From a virus, in the IMG/VR virus record IMGVR_UViG_3300046003_005304, positions 1 through 23,717 of that record: a stretch of DNA of 23,717 bases, one strand, 5' to 3'. Numbering within the stretch: the first letter of the stretch is position 1; each line of letters opens with the position of its first letter. The notes under the pieces were generated by a model, which saw nothing but the letters and a program-made list of their open reading frames with translations, did not search any database and was not told the DNA's origin. The position numbers and the translations under genes are program-made. Of the stretch, positions 12,821 through 20,169 are shown one piece after another.

Positions 12821-12990
12821 CTTGCATTCACAATAACGCCCCCTGCACAATATGCTTTATGGATAACGGAACGCGTGTTAATAGACAGTTGCTATATCCT
12901 AAGCAAGTAGCGCGTGACGTTTATCGTTCAATTCAGTATTATAAAAATCGCGTTTATGTCTATTTTCAACCAAACAAGAGAAAAAAATGA
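12817..12990 (+). CDS. small Cys/His protein (57 aa)
   Basis: A 57-residue frame overlapping the previous TGA (ATGA). The N-terminus MTCIHNNAPCTICFMDNGTR has C3, H5, C10 and C13, enough ligands for one zinc. The rest is basic and Tyr-rich (RDVYRSIQYYKNRVYVYF, ending KRKK), which suggests nucleic-acid or membrane-surface contact. GGAGTG about 10 bases before ATG is the likely ribosome site. Not recognised. Confidence 0.55.
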   Translation: MTCIHNNAPCTICFMDNGTRVNRQLLYPKQVARDVYRSIQYYKNRVYVYFQPNKRKK

Positions 12991-13124
12991 AAACCAAACT
13001 TTTATATTTTGTGCCAGAATTTGTGCTGGCATTTGTTGTAATTCTTATTTTATCCGTTGCAAATGTTTACGCTGATGATTCGGGTACGTTTCGCGGTGAA
13101 GATTATTCTGGCAAAGGCCGCTAA
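12987..13124 (+). CDS. very small secreted or membrane-anchored protein (45 aa)
   Basis: A 45-residue frame overlapping the TGA before it (ATGA). It has a textbook signal-peptide shape: MKTKLLYF basic start, a hydrophobic core (VLAFVVILILSVAN) and a V-Y-A end. Cleavage after that Ala would release a 16-residue polar peptide (DDSGTFRGEDYSGKGR). There is no lipobox Cys. It is the last gene of the rightward arm, 59 bases before the first terminator stem. It could act in the periplasm, or stay as a one-helix membrane protein if not cleaved. Function unknown. Confidence 0.55.
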   Translation: MKTKLLYFVPEFVLAFVVILILSVANVYADDSGTFRGEDYSGKGR

Positions 13125-13183
13125 ATAGTGTTATAAATACATTGCATAATGTGTTTCCTACATTGCGACTTCCTACCACCTTA

Positions 13184-13211
13184 CCCCCGCTTGACTGTGG
13201 GGGTTTTTTTT
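13184..13211 (+). terminator. rho-independent terminator closing the rightward accessory genes
   Basis: CCCCCGC (13184-13190), loop TTGACT, GTGGGGG (13197-13203), then eight T. The 7-base stem has one G-U pair. It lies just after the last rightward gene and reads in that direction. Confidence 0.88.
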
Positions 13212-13227
13212 GGTAAATATAGGGAAT

Positions 13228-13271
13228 TAGTGCCTCCCCCTCTGCACGCACGGGGAGGCCGTTTGGCACTA
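13228..13271. other. GC-rich hairpin with two competing stems in the convergence region
   Basis: An outer stem can form between TAGTGCC (13228-13234) and GGCACTA (13265-13271), and an inner one between GCCTCCCC (13232-13239) and GGGGAGGC (13252-13259). They share GCC at 13232-13234, so they exclude each other at the base. There is no T-tract on either strand. It may slow polymerases from both arms, protect transcript ends, or act on the leftward late messenger, which has no other visible stop signal here. Confidence 0.45.
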
Positions 13272-13279
13272 GTTACAAC

Positions 13280-13313
13280 GCCGTCAGTCACCACGCTGGC
13301 GGCATCTTTTTTT
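13280..13313 (+). terminator. second rightward terminator in the convergence region
   Basis: GCCGTCAG (13280-13287), 8-base loop, CTGGCGGC (13296-13303) with one G-U pair, then seven T and a further T run. It backs up the terminator at 13184 and prevents rightward read-through into the lysis genes. Its T-tract overlaps the stop codon of the outer-membrane spanin gene on the other strand. Confidence 0.8.
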
Positions 13314-13518
13314 ATTTTTCACACTTTTCCAACCACACCGCATTGTGCGCATTGATTGCCTCTTGTATTTCAGCGTCAATCTTTAAGCTGTTAGGGATAG
13401 GCTTGGCGAACCAGCAGTAATCCCCTTGGTATCTAATCTTTGTAGAATTGTCGCAAGCTGGAAGGGATAATGCCAGCACGAGTATAAGCGATAGCCTTAG
13501 CGCGTGTTTTCTCTGCAT
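13312..13518 (-). CDS. outer-membrane spanin lipoprotein (Rz1-like)
   Basis: A 68-residue lipoprotein. The N-terminus MQRKHALRLSLILVLALSLP runs into a lipobox with the +1 Cys at 22 (SLPAC). Lipid attachment there would place about 47 residues in the periplasm, including YCWFAKPIPNSLKID and INAHNAVWLEKC. The 'CxxxxPI...D...I..HN..W..C' pattern occurs in many phage proteins beside endolysins. It starts inside the inner-membrane spanin gene in another frame, the classic Rz/Rz1 arrangement. ATG 13518 has AAAGG 8 bases upstream; GTG 13527 is an alternative. With its partner it fuses the inner and outer membranes at the last step of lysis. It is the last gene of the late arm. Confidence 0.85.
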   Translation of the reverse strand: MQRKHALRLSLILVLALSLPACDNSTKIRYQGDYCWFAKPIPNSLKIDAEIQEAINAHNAVWLEKCEK

Positions 13519-13681
13519 CCTGCACACCTTTCATTGCTTCCGTAACGCCTTTTAAGTCTGCTTCCGTTTCCGTAAGTGTTGCTTCTGTAATTCCGCTGGT
13601 TTTAGCGGATCTAACCAATAACCAAACAACGCCCCCCAGAATAGCAAAAACCCCAAATAACAATCCATAAGCTAAACCCAT
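13433..13681 (-). CDS. inner-membrane spanin (Rz-like)
   Basis: An 82-residue protein with one N-terminal transmembrane helix (MGLAYGLLFGVFAILGGVVW, 1-20, continuing LLVRSAK) and a periplasmic helical stretch (ITEATLTETEADLKGVTEAM onward) fit for a coiled coil. It is shorter than lambda Rz (153 residues) but has the same design. The lipoprotein gene overlaps its last third in a different frame. Its start follows the stop of the holin-like gene by one base. It is recognised by topology and partner, not by sequence identity. Confidence 0.75.
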   Translation of the reverse strand: MGLAYGLLFGVFAILGGVVWLLVRSAKTSGITEATLTETEADLKGVTEAMKGVQDAEKTRAKAIAYTRAGIIPSSLRQFYKD

Positions 13682-13682
13682 A

Positions 13683-13862
13683 TTACTGGCCTGTTATGTT
13701 AAAGTCTTTAGCGGCAATCAATCCAACGCCAGCAGATATAGCAACAATCAGCGCGCCGAAATCAATCGCTGCAATGCCGCCTGTGGTATATTGTGTGATT
13801 GCAACACCTACCGCTGTAATGATTGCGGCAACACCGCCTAAAGTAGTTTTAATATTTTTCAT
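13683..13862 (-). CDS. small membrane protein, holin candidate (59 aa)
   Basis: A 59-residue frame between lysozyme and spanins, with AAAGGAT before ATG. It has two hydrophobic segments (LGGVAAIITAVGVAI, about 8-22, and FGALIVAISAGVGLIAA, about 35-51), a short linker and the polar ending KDFNITGQ. Small proteins of this build, ending in KD-N-x-T-G, are often found beside phage endolysins and annotated as holins. Two helices would make it a class II-like holin that forms holes for the lysozyme. The competing holin candidate is the gene at 14659. Confidence 0.65.
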   Translation of the reverse strand: MKNIKTTLGGVAAIITAVGVAITQYTTGGIAAIDFGALIVAISAGVGLIAAKDFNITGQ

Positions 13863-13866
13863 GATT

Positions 13867-14313
13867 TTATCCTTTCAAAAATAAATCTTGTTCTGCTTTT
13901 CTACGACGGGTTAATCCACGCAGACTTACTTTTTTGCCGTTGACTATAGCTTTATCCCAAACAAGAAACTGTTCAGCTGCACCTGCATAATCTAGCATAT
14001 TCAGCTTCCGCAATAAAGTTGATTTACGAAACGCGGGCGAGCCGATATTGAAAATTAGACTTAGTAGCGCGTCATTTTGATTGCCTGTAAGCGGTGCCGT
14101 TATTACTCCATCTAATTCAGCTTGAAAACCTACTAGCTGGCGCTCTAACGCATATTCTGCCTGTGTGCGGGTGATAGGCTTGGTAAGTGTGGTAACTGGC
14201 CTGCCATTCCAACGGGTAAAGCCTATGCCGATTGTCCAAACACCAGCAGGGCAACGATAGGGCTTGGATTCAAAGCCTTCAAATTCTGTAATAAGTTTAA
14301 TTGCTTCTTTCAT
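13867..14313 (-). CDS. GH24 lysozyme (endolysin), E-C-T type active site
   Basis: A 148-residue muramidase that cuts the glycan strands of peptidoglycan between MurNAc and GlcNAc. The T4/P21-lysozyme signature is clear at the N-terminus: EFEGFESKPYRCPAGVWTIG (10-29). E12 is the catalytic acid and T27 the partner. The middle residue, Asp in T4, is C21, with the family spacing E-x8-C-x5-T, a variant known in part of GH24. Later family motifs are NQNDALLSLIFNIG and GLTRRRKAEQDLF. It has no signal peptide or SAR segment, so it needs a holin to reach the wall. The start overlaps the stop of the 52-residue gene upstream (ATGA). Confidence 0.92.
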   Translation of the reverse strand: MKEAIKLITEFEGFESKPYRCPAGVWTIGIGFTRWNGRPVTTLTKPITRTQAEYALERQLVGFQAELDGVITAPLTGNQNDALLSLIFNIGSPAFRKSTLLRKLNMLDYAGAAEQFLVWDKAIVNGKKVSLRGLTRRRKAEQDLFLKG

Positions 14314-14468
14314 GATTCTAACTCTTTTTGCAGTTTAATCATTTCGCTGCGGGCATAATCACCCATACGCATTTGTTGACGGTCGCAATAATTTTTCATA
14401 TTTAATAGCGCACGAAGTTTAGCTTTGGGATTAGTAAGCTTTTTCCATGAATCCATTGAGTTATTCAT
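14310..14468 (-). CDS. small basic hypothetical protein (52 aa) in the lysis cassette
   Basis: A 52-residue frame that joins its neighbours by ATGA overlaps at both ends, which strongly supports it. It is basic and helical (MNNSMDSWKKLTNPKAKLRA, ending MIKLQKELES) with no membrane segment or signal. Its place directly before the lysozyme suggests a cytoplasmic accessory of lysis, perhaps a regulator or antiholin partner. No family is recognised. Confidence 0.6.
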   Translation of the reverse strand: MNNSMDSWKKLTNPKAKLRALLNMKNYCDRQQMRMGDYARSEMIKLQKELES

Positions 14469-14662
14469 GATACTTTTACCTCTCCTAGTTCACTTAAAGA
14501 CAATTGCATCAATGAATTAATACTATCATTTTTCGCCGTTATCAACACATTGATAGGAATGTTATATTTTAAGGACATAGAAACGGCGGCAAAGGCCAGC
14601 GATTGCGCGGCTGTGTTATAAATAGTGCAAAAAATAATAATGAAAACGTAAACGAGTTTCAT
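14465..14662 (-). CDS. small exported or membrane protein in the lysis cassette (65 aa)
   Basis: It starts at ATG 14662 (GGAG 6 bases upstream); the GTG at 14677 would put the ribosome site inside the gene. MKLVYVFIIIFCTIYNTAAQ is a signal peptide or N-terminal anchor with possible cleavage after T-A-A. The remainder is mildly hydrophobic and Ser/Leu-rich (SLAFAAVSMSLKYNIPINVL). Its ATG overlaps the stop of the gene at 14659 and its stop overlaps the next start. It could be an antiholin, pinholin-like or periplasmic factor; its family is not recognised. Confidence 0.6.
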   Translation of the reverse strand: MKLVYVFIIIFCTIYNTAAQSLAFAAVSMSLKYNIPINVLITAKNDSINSLMQLSLSELGEVKVS

Positions 14663-14886
14663 TGTGAACTCCACCACTTTGCCATCATATCAATTTTATT
14701 AATCACTAAACTACCAACAGAACCCGCCACGGTTACAATCAATACCAAAATTGCACCGACCTTTAAGCCTTGCACCGTGATAGCAGTTTCCATAGTCCTA
14801 ATGCGCGCCTCGTGGTCATCTAAGCGGGTGTGTATATCATCTGACGATTTAGTGATTGCCGCAATGATTTTATCGGTATCCGCCAT
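14659..14886 (-). CDS. XhlA-like holin candidate (75 aa)
   Basis: A 75-residue protein with a polar, coiled-coil-like N-terminal half (ITKSSDDIHTRLDDHEARIR) followed by one transmembrane helix near the C-terminus (VGAILVLIVTVAGSVGSLVI, about 43-62) and a short end KWWSSQ. This layout matches the hemolysin XhlA family, whose members work with a holin and endolysin in phage-like lysis cassettes. It is the first gene after the tail module, its start touching the tail gene stop. Assignment rests on length and topology. Confidence 0.65.
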   Translation of the reverse strand: MADTDKIIAAITKSSDDIHTRLDDHEARIRTMETAITVQGLKVGAILVLIVTVAGSVGSLVINKIDMMAKWWSSQ

Positions 14887-15629
14887 TATTCACCTCTTAC
14901 AAAAAAATTACTAGTCCATTGCATTATCCACGAAGGCGAATCCGCATAGGCTATCTCAGGCGCAAGTCCTGCTGCTGTTATGACGTAATCATTTGGATTG
15001 CTACTGATATTTGCGCCTGCCGCATTCATTGCATCCAGTAGCGTATCAAATTGCGATTGTGTTTGTCCTACACCATAGAAGCGAAAATCTTGCCATGCTT
15101 CCGTAGCGATTGTGTTGGAATCTGGAAGGTTAAACGAAAATACGCTGTCCCCCATATCAGAAGCGAGTGCAATTTGTCCAGTAAAGGTATCAACATAAAT
15201 GGAATCATTATTTACGGTGCCGCGCTCGTCAAAATAGTTCGACTGCCACCAAATACTTTTCATCGAAGTTGTATCAGTCCAGCGGGTGTAAAAGTTGCCA
15301 TAAGCTATCCCATCACCGCCATGAGAGGTCATCTTAATCATTGCGCCCATTTCTAGCGTGTTGTTTTGCTGCCAGAAGCGGATCGGCGCTGCGTAGGTAT
15401 GTTGCACCTGCGTGGTGAGATAATCGTCAATAGCAGGGTCATAGGATGGATTGCGTGCTGTGTTGCTGGTTAGGCCAATATAAATGAGGTTATCCTCAAT
15501 ATAGTGAAACTGCTTGTCACTGCGCCACGAAATCACATCGAGGTCACGCATTAAATGCTGCTGTGGCTCGTAAAGGAAGCTAATGTCCTTTTTCTTATAC
15601 CATGGCTGTGCGGTGTAGTATTTAACCAT
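14886..15629 (-). CDS. tail-associated protein, unknown role (247 aa)
   Basis: A 247-residue aromatic-rich, beta-type protein at the end of the tail module (MVKYYTAQPWYKKKDISFLY ... IMQWTSNFFVRGE). No signal peptide, membrane segment or known motif. The position after the fibre-like genes suggests a receptor-binding or tail-tip decoration protein, by inference. Start 15629 directly follows the TGA of the gene upstream; an ATG at 15644 in the same frame is possible. Confidence 0.6.
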   Translation of the reverse strand: MVKYYTAQPWYKKKDISFLYEPQQHLMRDLDVISWRSDKQFHYIEDNLIYIGLTSNTARNPSYDPAIDDYLTTQVQHTYAAPIRFWQQNNTLEMGAMIKMTSHGGDGIAYGNFYTRWTDTTSMKSIWWQSNYFDERGTVNNDSIYVDTFTGQIALASDMGDSVFSFNLPDSNTIATEAWQDFRFYGVGQTQSQFDTLLDAMNAAGANISSNPNDYVITAAGLAPEIAYADSPSWIMQWTSNFFVRGE

Positions 15630-15630
15630 A

Positions 15631-16815
15631 TCACACCGCCGCATTTTTCAGGAAATACACATAGCCGTCATTGGTGTTGACGCGGCCTAATACGATAAGC
15701 CAGTTGAGATCGTTGGAGTAACAAGATGAATAATGGCTGTAAGTAGTGAGGCCAGTAATCAGCGGGCGGCTTAACAAATCAACCGCTAAATTTTGATGCG
15801 CTATAGCCGTAGCACCGCTAACCGATACGCCGCGCCCGATATTAAACTCATTGCTTGCGTAAAATGCAAAACTGGGAGTGGTGTTATATATTCCTGCATT
15901 GCTTGTATCTGTGTAAAGTGACGGCGTGGAAGAAATATCAATGACAATTACTCTAAAATTTGCTGTTGATTGCATAATATGAGATATAAGCCCCGAAATT
16001 TCTGTCTGGTAGCGTGAAAAGTTGCGCGAAGTAGAGCGCAAAGAGGTGCTATTTTGGAATGTTGCAACCGTCAGGCTGTTAATAGAATTTGCTACCGTGC
16101 TTACCGTAAAGGTGACTTTATTCACATAGCAAGTTGTTAAACTGCTGCCGTTGGTTGCCACATAGTAAGCCACACCACCGCGCAGATAAGCACTAGCTTG
16201 ATCCATTGCTACGCCCGCGCCTGTTGCATCCACATCACGCGTTACATACACGGCCGCAGGAGTGCCAACGGTCAAAGTCCACAAGGCAGAAACAAAAGAG
16301 CGAGTGCCACCATTGTTAAATTCATTCAGGATAACAAAGTGAGTGCCATCCTCTGCAATTACAATATCGGTAATGCCACGGGCAAACGCCTCTGCACGCC
16401 CTGCATCACCTGCATCGCTGCTGATTTGTGTGCTTGTTACCGTGGTTCCCGAAGCCCCGCAATTGATAAAATATAGGTCATTATTTACACCAAGTAGCCA
16501 GTAATTCGTATTTGGAACACGGCGTAGTAACATGAGATTATCAACGCTAGAAGAAACAACAGTCACCGCACTACCAACCGAAGGCGTGCCCGATTTCGTA
16601 GCTATCCGAACCGTAGGATAACCACTGGCATCGCGGTAAAACACCACGAATCGGTCGCTGTCGATAGGCTCAATGCGGCTGTTGTCATCAGAGGGAGCAG
16701 AAGTCGATAAAGTCCCCACGCTAACAGGCGTTGGCTGCGAAGTCGGCGCTTTAATCCAATCTTCAACGGGGAAGCTGGCAGAATCAGAAGCAACATAGGC
16801 GTTAAATAAGCTCAT
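15631..16815 (-). CDS. probable tail fibre or receptor-binding protein (394 aa)
   Basis: A 394-residue protein rich in Ser, Thr and Val with repeated short beta-strand blocks such as RFVVFYRDASGYPTVRIA, NYWLLGVNNDLYFIN and HFVILNEFNNGGTRSFVSAL, separated by turns, resembling a beta-propeller or other repeat fold. This is typical of phage adhesins. The ATG overlaps the TAA of the upstream gene (TAATG). No enzymatic or chaperone domain is visible. It sits among tail genes, so it should be displayed on the particle, and its sequence would be expected to vary between related phages. Confidence 0.65.
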   Translation of the reverse strand: MSLFNAYVASDSASFPVEDWIKAPTSQPTPVSVGTLSTSAPSDDNSRIEPIDSDRFVVFYRDASGYPTVRIATKSGTPSVGSAVTVVSSSVDNLMLLRRVPNTNYWLLGVNNDLYFINCGASGTTVTSTQISSDAGDAGRAEAFARGITDIVIAEDGTHFVILNEFNNGGTRSFVSALWTLTVGTPAAVYVTRDVDATGAGVAMDQASAYLRGGVAYYVATNGSSLTTCYVNKVTFTVSTVANSINSLTVATFQNSTSLRSTSRNFSRYQTEISGLISHIMQSTANFRVIVIDISSTPSLYTDTSNAGIYNTTPSFAFYASNEFNIGRGVSVSGATAIAHQNLAVDLLSRPLITGLTTYSHYSSCYSNDLNWLIVLGRVNTNDGYVYFLKNAAV

Positions 16816-17684
16816 TATCTGCGCTCCGTTACATTGATTACAAGATTTTGCAGGCCAGTTGCAGCGGTTACATCTGCAACCACCCAGCGCGGGTCTCCTG
16901 CCGTGATAGTATTGGCAGCCGTGAAAGCATTTTCATCAACAGTAGTTGAAACTGAAAAGCTGCCTCCCGTTATAATCGTGCCACCTGCAACGGTTCCATC
17001 GGTTGAGAGATATAAATCAATCGTGCCAGTGCCAGCAGTACTTTCCATATCACCAGCGGCAAGCGTTAGCGTTTCATTGTAATAGCCCACAATATACTCG
17101 CCCACCGTCACATTCGATGGAATAAGTGCGGTGCTATCAATCTCACGCGCAGCCGTAGCGAGGTTATCACGATCAACAACCCCGCTATCAATCGTCCAAA
17201 CCGTACCGCCGCTGCTAACCGTAATATCACCTTTATCACCATCCGCAACCGTACCATCAACACCGCGCACACCTGACACTTGAAAGTTCCAAGCCGCTAT
17301 CGTACCGCTGCCGCCTGTTGCCGTGACATTCACGGTGTAAACCAGCCCCACCACAGAAGTGACCTGCCCATACATAAAATTAGCGTCATTTGCTTGATCC
17401 GTTATCAATACAAATGCGCCATCCGTAATCTGCACGCTGGTTGCAAGCGTGAATACCTTGCTGCCTGTACCAATGGCAACCAAGCTTGTGGAGGTGCTAT
17501 ATAGCCCCTGCCCTAGCTGGTTTAATGCAGCCCGAAATACGCGATTAGGAAAACGCGCCTCTGCTGGATATTCAGCACCGCTTGCGCCCGTGGTTGCGGG
17601 TAAAACCTGAACATGCCCTAGCCCATCTTCACCTACAAAATCCGCAACATCAAAATCTAATCCATCTAGCGTAATATCAGCCAT
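16815..17684 (-). CDS. tail fibre-like protein with collagen-type/GDKGDITV linker (289 aa)
   Basis: A 289-residue acidic protein. The middle has GVRGVDGTVADGDKGDITVS, a short Gly-rich collagen-like stretch leading to the DKGDITVSSGGTVWTIDS module (about 149-166). That module is common in phage tail fibres and links shaft to tip. Before it is a beta-rich region (SKVFTLATSVQITDGAFVLI); after it is a C-terminal beta domain rich in Thr/Gly. It lies between the tail-tip genes and the adhesin-like gene. Attachment to the tail tip is inferred from order. Confidence 0.75.
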   Translation of the reverse strand: MADITLDGLDFDVADFVGEDGLGHVQVLPATTGASGAEYPAEARFPNRVFRAALNQLGQGLYSTSTSLVAIGTGSKVFTLATSVQITDGAFVLITDQANDANFMYGQVTSVVGLVYTVNVTATGGSGTIAAWNFQVSGVRGVDGTVADGDKGDITVSSGGTVWTIDSGVVDRDNLATAAREIDSTALIPSNVTVGEYIVGYYNETLTLAAGDMESTAGTGTIDLYLSTDGTVAGGTIITGGSFSVSTTVDENAFTAANTITAGDPRWVVADVTAATGLQNLVINVTERR

Positions 17685-17685
17685 T

Positions 17686-18576
17686 TTAACCCTTCCATTC
17701 TTGCAATCTCAAAGGCACTGCATCAAAACCATAATCAGCGTGTGCAAAAAGCCCAGTATCAACTTGTGTTACCATTTTACTTGTTTTTAGCCACGTTGTC
17801 AGTCTTTTAGGATAGGGCAACCAGATAAAAGGCCGATTGATTCCGTACTGGCGCGATAATTCAAAAAAAGTATTCATGACATCATCTTGAGGCATGTACT
17901 CCACTTGTCCCTCAAATATATAAGCGGGGTCATAATTATCAAACCGCTTTAATCCGCCGTCCAATTCTGAAACCTTCGTAAACTGGCGCAATCCATAGCT
18001 TGCACCATAAGCGGGATTGACTGGCAATTGAAACGCCGTAGCCACTTCAAACATGCCGATTTGAATAAAATCATCCGCATTATCGGGGTCAATTAAATCG
18101 AGCTGCCAGCTTTGCGCTTGATATGGCGCATCTAAAAATATAGGCAAAAACGGAATTTGCCCCGCTATTTCTTCATTGCTATAAGTGCCAGTCCAAAAAA
18201 ATGGAGTGTACCATGAACGCCCCGCATAAGTATAAACAGAAGGCCAAATATTCACCTCGCCACTATCATAAATCGAAGTCGTCCAAGCGGAATCACTATA
18301 AAGCCGCAAGCGATACCGTGGCGAAGTAGAAGGTCGCATATTATGCGCTGCAATGCCGAATATCTGTAAAGCGCGAGGGCTTGTAGAAGTGCCACGCAAG
18401 TAAGGCGTAAAAGCAGGGCTGCCAGATAGTGCATCGCTTCTTGCAACCCGCGCATAAATATTTGTCGCTGCATTGGTTGCAGGATATGAAGCAAGCCAAC
18501 CGTTGCCTGAATAAGTAAAGTTTCCCGTGTGAGAGGGATACCCAATAACGGCGTTTAACGTTCTATCTATCCCCAC
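17686..18576 (-). CDS. minor tail / tail-tip protein (296 aa), GTG start
   Basis: A 296-residue protein, start GTG 18576 fixed by GGAG 8 bases upstream and a 10-base overlap with the upstream gene. It is aromatic and beta-rich, with a galactose-binding-like first half (RYRLRLYSDSAWTTSIYDSG) and a second half of minor-tail type (FQLPVNPAYGASYGLRQFTK, RLTTWLKTSKMVTQVDTG). No enzymatic motif is seen. The gene order tape measure, tail tip, this protein, fibres points to the distal tail. I cannot give a specific family with certainty. Confidence 0.65.
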   Translation of the reverse strand: MGIDRTLNAVIGYPSHTGNFTYSGNGWLASYPATNAATNIYARVARSDALSGSPAFTPYLRGTSTSPRALQIFGIAAHNMRPSTSPRYRLRLYSDSAWTTSIYDSGEVNIWPSVYTYAGRSWYTPFFWTGTYSNEEIAGQIPFLPIFLDAPYQAQSWQLDLIDPDNADDFIQIGMFEVATAFQLPVNPAYGASYGLRQFTKVSELDGGLKRFDNYDPAYIFEGQVEYMPQDDVMNTFFELSRQYGINRPFIWLPYPKRLTTWLKTSKMVTQVDTGLFAHADYGFDAVPLRLQEWKG

Positions 18577-20168
18577 AATTCTAGCTCCACTGTTTTAGCC
18601 CTAGCATCATACAGTATACCGTGGATATTGAAAAGGGCGCCGTTGTCTAATCCAAACCGTGGATAAAATACTTTTACTACATCACCCAGGTCAATTGCGC
18701 CTGCTAAATCCACATCATATTCTGCCACTAATCTATACAGATTGCGCCGCACACCGTATAAATCAAGATAGTGGTTCGCCAGCGCGGTTGCGTCAGTTTC
18801 ATTATCGACAATCGTATCAAATACTAACTCGATTGCTTCGGGGTATTGCGTACGAATTGCGGTATTTGTTACCGTAATACTGCGATAAGGAAGACCGTAA
18901 TAAAGCCGTGTTTCTTCTGTTACCGCTGGTGCAATTGTTCCGCCATCTTGAACCGTCCAGTTTTTCTGGTAATTAACGGTAATCTTCCATGCAGGTATTC
19001 CACGGCCTTCATCGTTGCTTACCAACCGCTCTAGCTGCTCAATTTTATAATCACCAAGCCCCGCAACTTCGGGATATATAAACCGCTTAAATGTTGCCGC
19101 GATTGTAGGGGTAGGCGAACCGCTAGGGTCTTTAATTTGCCTAAAATTGTAAACACCCAAACGATTAGGCGCATACCACCCACCATAAGAAGCTGCCAGC
19201 ATATCCAAAACAGCGCGATAAGTTTCAGATTTAACCACCACACCAGCATCATAATTTGCCACTGCTTGTAATGCCGTTAAATCAGCCGCCGAAATATCAC
19301 CACTATCAACGCCAGCATCTAAAAGCAATCGTTGCACTAAGCGAGGCAATCGATTGTCATTTGCCGTTGCGGATTCATCAACATCACAAGTAATTTGACC
19401 TTCAAGCGTGCCGCCTAATTGAAAAACACCATCACTATAAGCCGTTATGTATTTGCCCTGTCCTGGATGGGTAGATGCTATCATTGCGGTCGCATCAGCA
19501 TAATTTGCATGAAAAGTCCATGCGCTACCATTTACTCTAATACCATCACCACCATCAAAAACACTAATAGGCGCAAGAACTCCATTTTTGTCGTGATTTA
19601 CACCCCAAACCAAATCATTAATGTTTAAAGCGTCTGGTACGATATTGCGAACCTTGCCAAAAACGCGGATTTTGTTTTGCCCTTTAATATCGTTAGGAGT
19701 ACCTTCCAAACCAGTTACGCCGCTATTCGTACCCGCGTAAACTGATGGTGAAATCTCGCGGTCAAGTTCTAGCTGCCTATCACGAAAACGGAAAACCACT
19801 TCTTTTAAATCACCAGTAGCCTGCTCAATCGTGCCGCTGATAACAGTGACAAAAGTACTATAATCCGCCAAATGGTCGCCTAATAATAGCTTACCCTCAA
19901 ACCCATACCCATAATCAAGCCAAGCGTCATATTCGCCGCTGATATTGTCAATTACAAGCTCGCCATAGGCTAACTGACTTCCACCAAAAGTTCTACCATT
20001 TGCCACAATTGCGCGCCGTAAATTTGCCGCTTGCTTAATTGCAGGCGCATAATATCCAGCCGCACTTGGATGGTTATAACCATAAGGCGCGGAAGCAACA
20101 CGCAAAACATTGGTTGCAGGGCTTCCCTCTATACCCGCCGTTACTTCTGCAAGCCAAATTAAAGACAT
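18567..20168 (-). CDS. tail-tip / baseplate hub-like protein (533 aa)
   Basis: A 533-residue protein directly downstream of the tape measure, where distal-tail and hub proteins of siphoviruses are encoded. It begins MSLIWLAEVTAGIEGSPATN. It has several beta-rich domains, a central helical part (LPRLVQRLLLDAGVDSGDIS) and a C-terminal segment DLGDVVKVFYPRFGLDNGA ending KTVELELWG, a pattern seen in phage tail proteins of this size. The ATG lies one base after the tape measure stop. Assignment rests on position plus general similarity. Confidence 0.7.
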   Translation of the reverse strand: MSLIWLAEVTAGIEGSPATNVLRVASAPYGYNHPSAAGYYAPAIKQAANLRRAIVANGRTFGGSQLAYGELVIDNISGEYDAWLDYGYGFEGKLLLGDHLADYSTFVTVISGTIEQATGDLKEVVFRFRDRQLELDREISPSVYAGTNSGVTGLEGTPNDIKGQNKIRVFGKVRNIVPDALNINDLVWGVNHDKNGVLAPISVFDGGDGIRVNGSAWTFHANYADATAMIASTHPGQGKYITAYSDGVFQLGGTLEGQITCDVDESATANDNRLPRLVQRLLLDAGVDSGDISAADLTALQAVANYDAGVVVKSETYRAVLDMLAASYGGWYAPNRLGVYNFRQIKDPSGSPTPTIAATFKRFIYPEVAGLGDYKIEQLERLVSNDEGRGIPAWKITVNYQKNWTVQDGGTIAPAVTEETRLYYGLPYRSITVTNTAIRTQYPEAIELVFDTIVDNETDATALANHYLDLYGVRRNLYRLVAEYDVDLAGAIDLGDVVKVFYPRFGLDNGALFNIHGILYDARAKTVELELWG

Positions 20169-20169
20169 A

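Noticed and set aside
13045-13355. Frames at 13045-13269 (-) and 13149-13355 (+) in the convergence region
   Set aside because: Both run through terminator stems and T-tracts, lack ribosome sites and have low-quality composition.
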